This document shows, in pieces, positions 7,083-9,326 of a DNA stretch of 9,326 bases (position 1 is the stretch's first letter; every line of letters starts with the position of its first letter). The position numbers were made by a program, and so were the translations under genes. A model generated the notes under the pieces. The model saw only the letters and a list, made by a program, of their open reading frames with translations, made no database searches and was not told the DNA's origin. The DNA comes from Peptococcaceae bacterium BRH_c23 (GTDB taxonomy: Bacteria > Bacillota_B > Desulfitobacteriia > Desulfitobacteriales > Desulfitobacteriaceae): NCBI GenBank assembly GCA_000961805.1, contig LADV01000239.1, positions 1 through 9,326 on the forward strand, given 5' to 3'.

Positions 7083-8245
7083 AAAAATCAATTTGTATAG
7101 TGACAGGTTCTCGAGCTGAGTATGGTCTTTTAAGCCCTATTATAAAGCAACTTATAGCTACTAATAGTTTTGAATTAAAAATTGTGGCAACGGGTACACA
7201 CTTGTCTGAAGACTTTGGACTTACTTATCAGGAAATAGAAGCGGATGGTATTTCAGTAAATGCTAAAATTGATGTTTTGCAAAATGATGATTCAAATAAA
7301 GCTATGTCCAAGGCTCTTGGGATCGGAGTTATTGGTTTTGCAGAGTACTTTGAAAAGAATCAACCTGATATGGTAGTCGTGTTAGGAGATCGATTTGAAA
7401 TATTTGCTGCTGCTACAGCTGCTGCAGTTGCCTGTATTCCCATTGCGCATCTTCACGGTGGGGAAACAACAGTGGGGGCGGTAGATGAGTTTTTTCGTCA
7501 CTCTATTACGAAAATGAGTTATTTGCACTTTACTTCTACTGAGCAATACAGACAGCGTATTATAAATATGGGGGAAGCACCGGACCGGGTTTTCAATGTT
7601 GGTGCAACAGGTGTGGAAAACATTTTAAGTATGCCCCTTATGGCCAAAGATGAGCTGGCCCGAATCATAGACTTTGATTTGAATAGTCCATACGCCCTTG
7701 TAACCTTTCATCCGGTAACATTGGAAAGAAATACTGCGATAAAGCAAATTGAAGAACTTTTATCTGCTCTTGACGAGACCAGTGGGTTGAATTATATCTT
7801 TACAAAAGCTAATGCTGATGCAAATGGTCGGGCAATAAATAACAAAATAGATACCTACTGTAAGAAAAAAGGAAATGCGATTGCCTTTACATCTATGGGT
7901 GTTTTGCGTTACCTTTCTGCAATGAAATATTGTGCAATGGTCATCGGCAATTCCTCCAGCGGAATCATTGAAACCCCAAGCTTTAAAAAACCCACGATCA
8001 ATATCGGAGACAGGCAAAAAGGCAGGATTTGTGCAAAATCAGTCATTACTTGTGAAGCGGAAAAGCGCGCTATAATCAAGAGTATTAATAAGGCAAGGTC
8101 ACAGCAGTTTTTGCAGGGAATTGCTAATCAGGTAAATCCCTATGGCAATGGGAAAACCTCTGAGAAAATTGTAGCACTAATCAAGGATTTTCTGGATAAT
8201 GACAAGATAAACCTTAAAAAGAGCTTTTATGATGTGAGGGGATAA
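7079..8245 (+). CDS. legG: LegG, NeuC-family hydrolysing nucleotide-sugar 2-epimerase
   Basis: This 388-residue protein is a GT-B-fold epimerase of the WecB/NeuC family. It should release GDP from the diacetamido sugar while inverting C2, giving the mannose-configured substrate of LegI. Visible family segments are GSRAEYGLL at 10-18, GDRFE at 103-107, HLHGGE at 124-129, the TFHPVTLE strand with H211, GNSSSGIIE at 290-298 and NIGDRQKGR at 308-316. These line the nucleotide-sugar cleft in relatives. The pathway argues that it hydrolyses the substrate rather than simply epimerising it, because LegI needs the free sugar. The gene overlaps legI by 4 bases (ATGA) and ends 4 bases before legF. GDP rather than UDP as the leaving group is inferred from ptmE. 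Confidence 0.87.
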   Translation: MKKSICIVTGSRAEYGLLSPIIKQLIATNSFELKIVATGTHLSEDFGLTYQEIEADGISVNAKIDVLQNDDSNKAMSKALGIGVIGFAEYFEKNQPDMVVVLGDRFEIFAAATAAAVACIPIAHLHGGETTVGAVDEFFRHSITKMSYLHFTSTEQYRQRIINMGEAPDRVFNVGATGVENILSMPLMAKDELARIIDFDLNSPYALVTFHPVTLERNTAIKQIEELLSALDETSGLNYIFTKANADANGRAINNKIDTYCKKKGNAIAFTSMGVLRYLSAMKYCAMVIGNSSSGIIETPSFKKPTINIGDRQKGRICAKSVITCEAEKRAIIKSINKARSQQFLQGIANQVNPYGNGKTSEKIVALIKDFLDNDKINLKKSFYDVRG

Positions 8246-8249
8246 GGCA

Positions 8250-8951
8250 ATGTTCTATGATCATCGAATTATCGCCATCATTCCTGCGCGCAGCGGTTCT
8301 AAGGGATTACCTGACAAGAATATACGCATTCTTAATGGGAAGCCCTTAATTGCCTATAGTATAATTCAGGCTCAGGAGGCAGGAATATTTGATGAAATAT
8401 TCCTTTCAACTGATTCACAGGAATATGCTAGTATTGCGATACAATATGGGGCAAATGTACCATTTTTAAGATCGGATGAGCTGGCTTCAGATTCTGCTTC
8501 GACATGGGATTGTGTAAGGGAGGCTCTTGAGCAATACCATACAATAGGCAAAGAGTATGATATCTTTGTAGTATTGCAGCCAACATCACCATTACGAACT
8601 ACTAGAGATATTATTAATGTAATTAAACAAATGGTACTTACTAATGCAGATTCAGTAGTGTCAGTGTGTGAGGCTGACCATTCTCCCTTGTGGTACAATA
8701 CATTGCCAGAAAATAAATCTCTTAAGGGTTTTGTCCGATCAGAAATCATGGCTAAAACCAGACAGGAGTTGCCTACTTTCTTTAGAATTAATGGGGCAAT
8801 ATATGCTGTAAGTACATCATATTTTTTAAGAACACAGAATATCTATGATGGAAATTCTTTTGCCTACGTAATGCCGAAAGAAAGATCCATTGATATTGAT
8901 ACCCTCTATGATTTTTCTCTGGCAGAGTACCTTCATAACTTAAAAATGTAA
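8250..8951 (+). CDS. legF: LegF, CMP-legionaminic acid synthetase (NeuA family)
   Basis: This 233-residue cytidylyltransferase should activate legionaminic acid with CTP to CMP-legionaminic acid, the donor for a glycosyltransferase. The N-terminal signature IIPARSGSKGLPDKNI runs from residue 10 to 25 and binds CTP. The STDS segment and LQPTSPLR (conserved in CMP-sialate synthetases) follow, and the C-terminal SIDIDTLYD segment supplies an aspartate for the metal ion. Length is normal for the family. The ATG at 8250 has GAGGGG about 8 bases upstream, overlapping the end of legG. This is the last gene of the run. It converges on a HisH-like gene coming from the right. NeuA or PseF is the alternative label, and the cassette favours LegF. 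Confidence 0.87.
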   Translation: MFYDHRIIAIIPARSGSKGLPDKNIRILNGKPLIAYSIIQAQEAGIFDEIFLSTDSQEYASIAIQYGANVPFLRSDELASDSASTWDCVREALEQYHTIGKEYDIFVVLQPTSPLRTTRDIINVIKQMVLTNADSVVSVCEADHSPLWYNTLPENKSLKGFVRSEIMAKTRQELPTFFRINGAIYAVSTSYFLRTQNIYDGNSFAYVMPKERSIDIDTLYDFSLAEYLHNLKM

Positions 8952-9140
8952 TAATGTAATTGTTCGGTCGCATCAGTGGTGCAAATCACAAGCACGCTAT
9001 CCTTTCCGTAGAATAATCCTCCGAAACGATGAGCTTAGAAAGTCATGCTATTAAGGCGTTTAACTGAATTCAACAGCTAAATGCCTTAATCAAGTCAGTA
9101 ATAAATAACTTCATGCCGCAGTTCAATATGAAATAAATCA
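8952..9140. other. Convergent intergenic region between legF and the HisH-like gene
   Basis: No gene is seen in these 189 bases. They hold a good hairpin (9050-9090) and the left arm of an 11-base inverted repeat. ATAAATAACTT (9101-9111) pairs with AAGTTATTTAT (9166-9176), which lies inside the HisH-like coding region. Neither arm has a T-run typical of an intrinsic terminator. Confidence 0.5.
9050..9090. repeat. 13-base-pair inverted repeat between convergent genes
   Basis: ATTAAGGCGTTTA (9050-9062) pairs with TAAATGCCTTAAT (9078-9090), with a single G-T wobble. An inner CTG/CAG pair (9064-9066 and 9074-9076) caps a 7-base loop. It may shield the 3' ends of both converging transcripts or terminate them, although no T-run follows on either strand. 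Confidence 0.65.
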
Positions 9141-9326
9141 CTATGGCTCAACCTTCTGTTTAATAAAGTTATTTATAATCTTCAATCCCGTGACCCCGCT
9201 TTTTTCCGGATGAAATTGACAACCGTAGAGGGAACCAGATTGTACTGATGCGGAAATAAGTTGTCCATTATAATACGTATCTGCTAATCGATTCGCTAAA
9301 TTTTCGGGTGCCGCAGTAAAGGAATG
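9141..9326 (-). CDS. HisH-type glutamine amidotransferase, C-terminal part (5' end outside window)
   Basis: On the minus strand the frame is open from the window edge to a TAG at 9141-9143 and codes for 61 residues. The fragment starts with HSF, which fits the VHS-type segment of HisH. It then shows YGCQFHPEKSG and GLKIINNFI. The H and E of FHPE are the second and third members of the class I glutaminase triad, and the cysteine lies outside the window. HisH releases ammonia from glutamine for a partner synthase. In histidine synthesis that partner is HisF. In several LPS and flagellin-glycan loci HisH and HisF paralogues instead serve a WbpG/PseA-type enzyme that amidinates a sugar. The place beside a legionaminic acid cassette favours the second role, but this is inference. 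The gene runs toward legF and ends 189 bases from it. Confidence 0.85.
   Translation of the reverse strand, partial: HSFTAAPENLANRLADTYYNGQLISASVQSGSLYGCQFHPEKSGVTGLKIINNFIKQKVEP

Noticed and set aside
8372..8749. 125-codon minus-strand reading frame within legF
   Set aside because: It is a complement-strand shadow of conserved legF sequence without its own start signals.
1..9326. CRISPR array, tRNA, rRNA or complete insertion sequence
   Set aside because: I saw no regularly spaced repeats, no tRNA-like cloverleaf, no rRNA-like stretch and no transposase with terminal repeats in the window.

Overview
The window looks like part of a surface-glycan or flagellin-glycosylation island from a low-to-medium GC Gram-positive-type bacterium, probably Firmicutes in the broad sense (Clostridia or Negativicutes). 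The clues are strong G-rich Shine-Dalgarno sites, frequent TTG and GTG starts, rho-independent terminators and A+T-rich intergenic DNA. I cannot name the genus.

Layout. Bases 1-474 hold the C-terminal part of a GT4-type glycosyltransferase that begins before the window and ends at a long, nearly perfect hairpin (481-533). Bases 667-1474 carry a two-gene nucleotidyltransferase/HEPN pair of the MntA-HepT (type VII toxin-antitoxin) kind, with an extended -10 promoter in front and a terminator behind. About 460 bases without a convincing gene follow. From 1982 to 8951 seven genes run on the + strand: legB, legC, then (after a 250-base gap) a ptmE-like gene, legH, legI, legG and legF. The last five overlap by 4 bases or are separated by 4. 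The right edge (9141-9326, minus strand) holds the C-terminal 61 residues of a HisH-type glutamine amidotransferase, convergent with legF.

How the genes work together. The seven genes match the set known from Campylobacter for CMP-legionaminic acid, a bacterial nonulosonic (sialic-like) acid made through GDP-linked precursors. PtmE activates glucosamine-1-phosphate with GTP. LegB dehydrates the GDP-sugar at C4/C6, LegC transaminates at C4 and LegH acetylates the new amine. LegG removes GDP and epimerises C2, LegI condenses the product with phosphoenolpyruvate, and LegF activates the acid with CTP. All enzymes should be cytoplasmic. No legionaminyltransferase is visible in the window, so the acceptor (flagellin, capsule, S-layer) is unknown. 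A HisH-like protein beside such a cassette suggests that the sugar, or a partner sugar, may be amidinated.

The pathway itself is known. Points that deserve a second look are the HisH fragment, an exact sigma-28-type promoter match inside legC, the CBS-nucleotidyltransferase fusion in PtmE, the toxin-antitoxin pair between two glycan units, and several unexplained inverted repeats.
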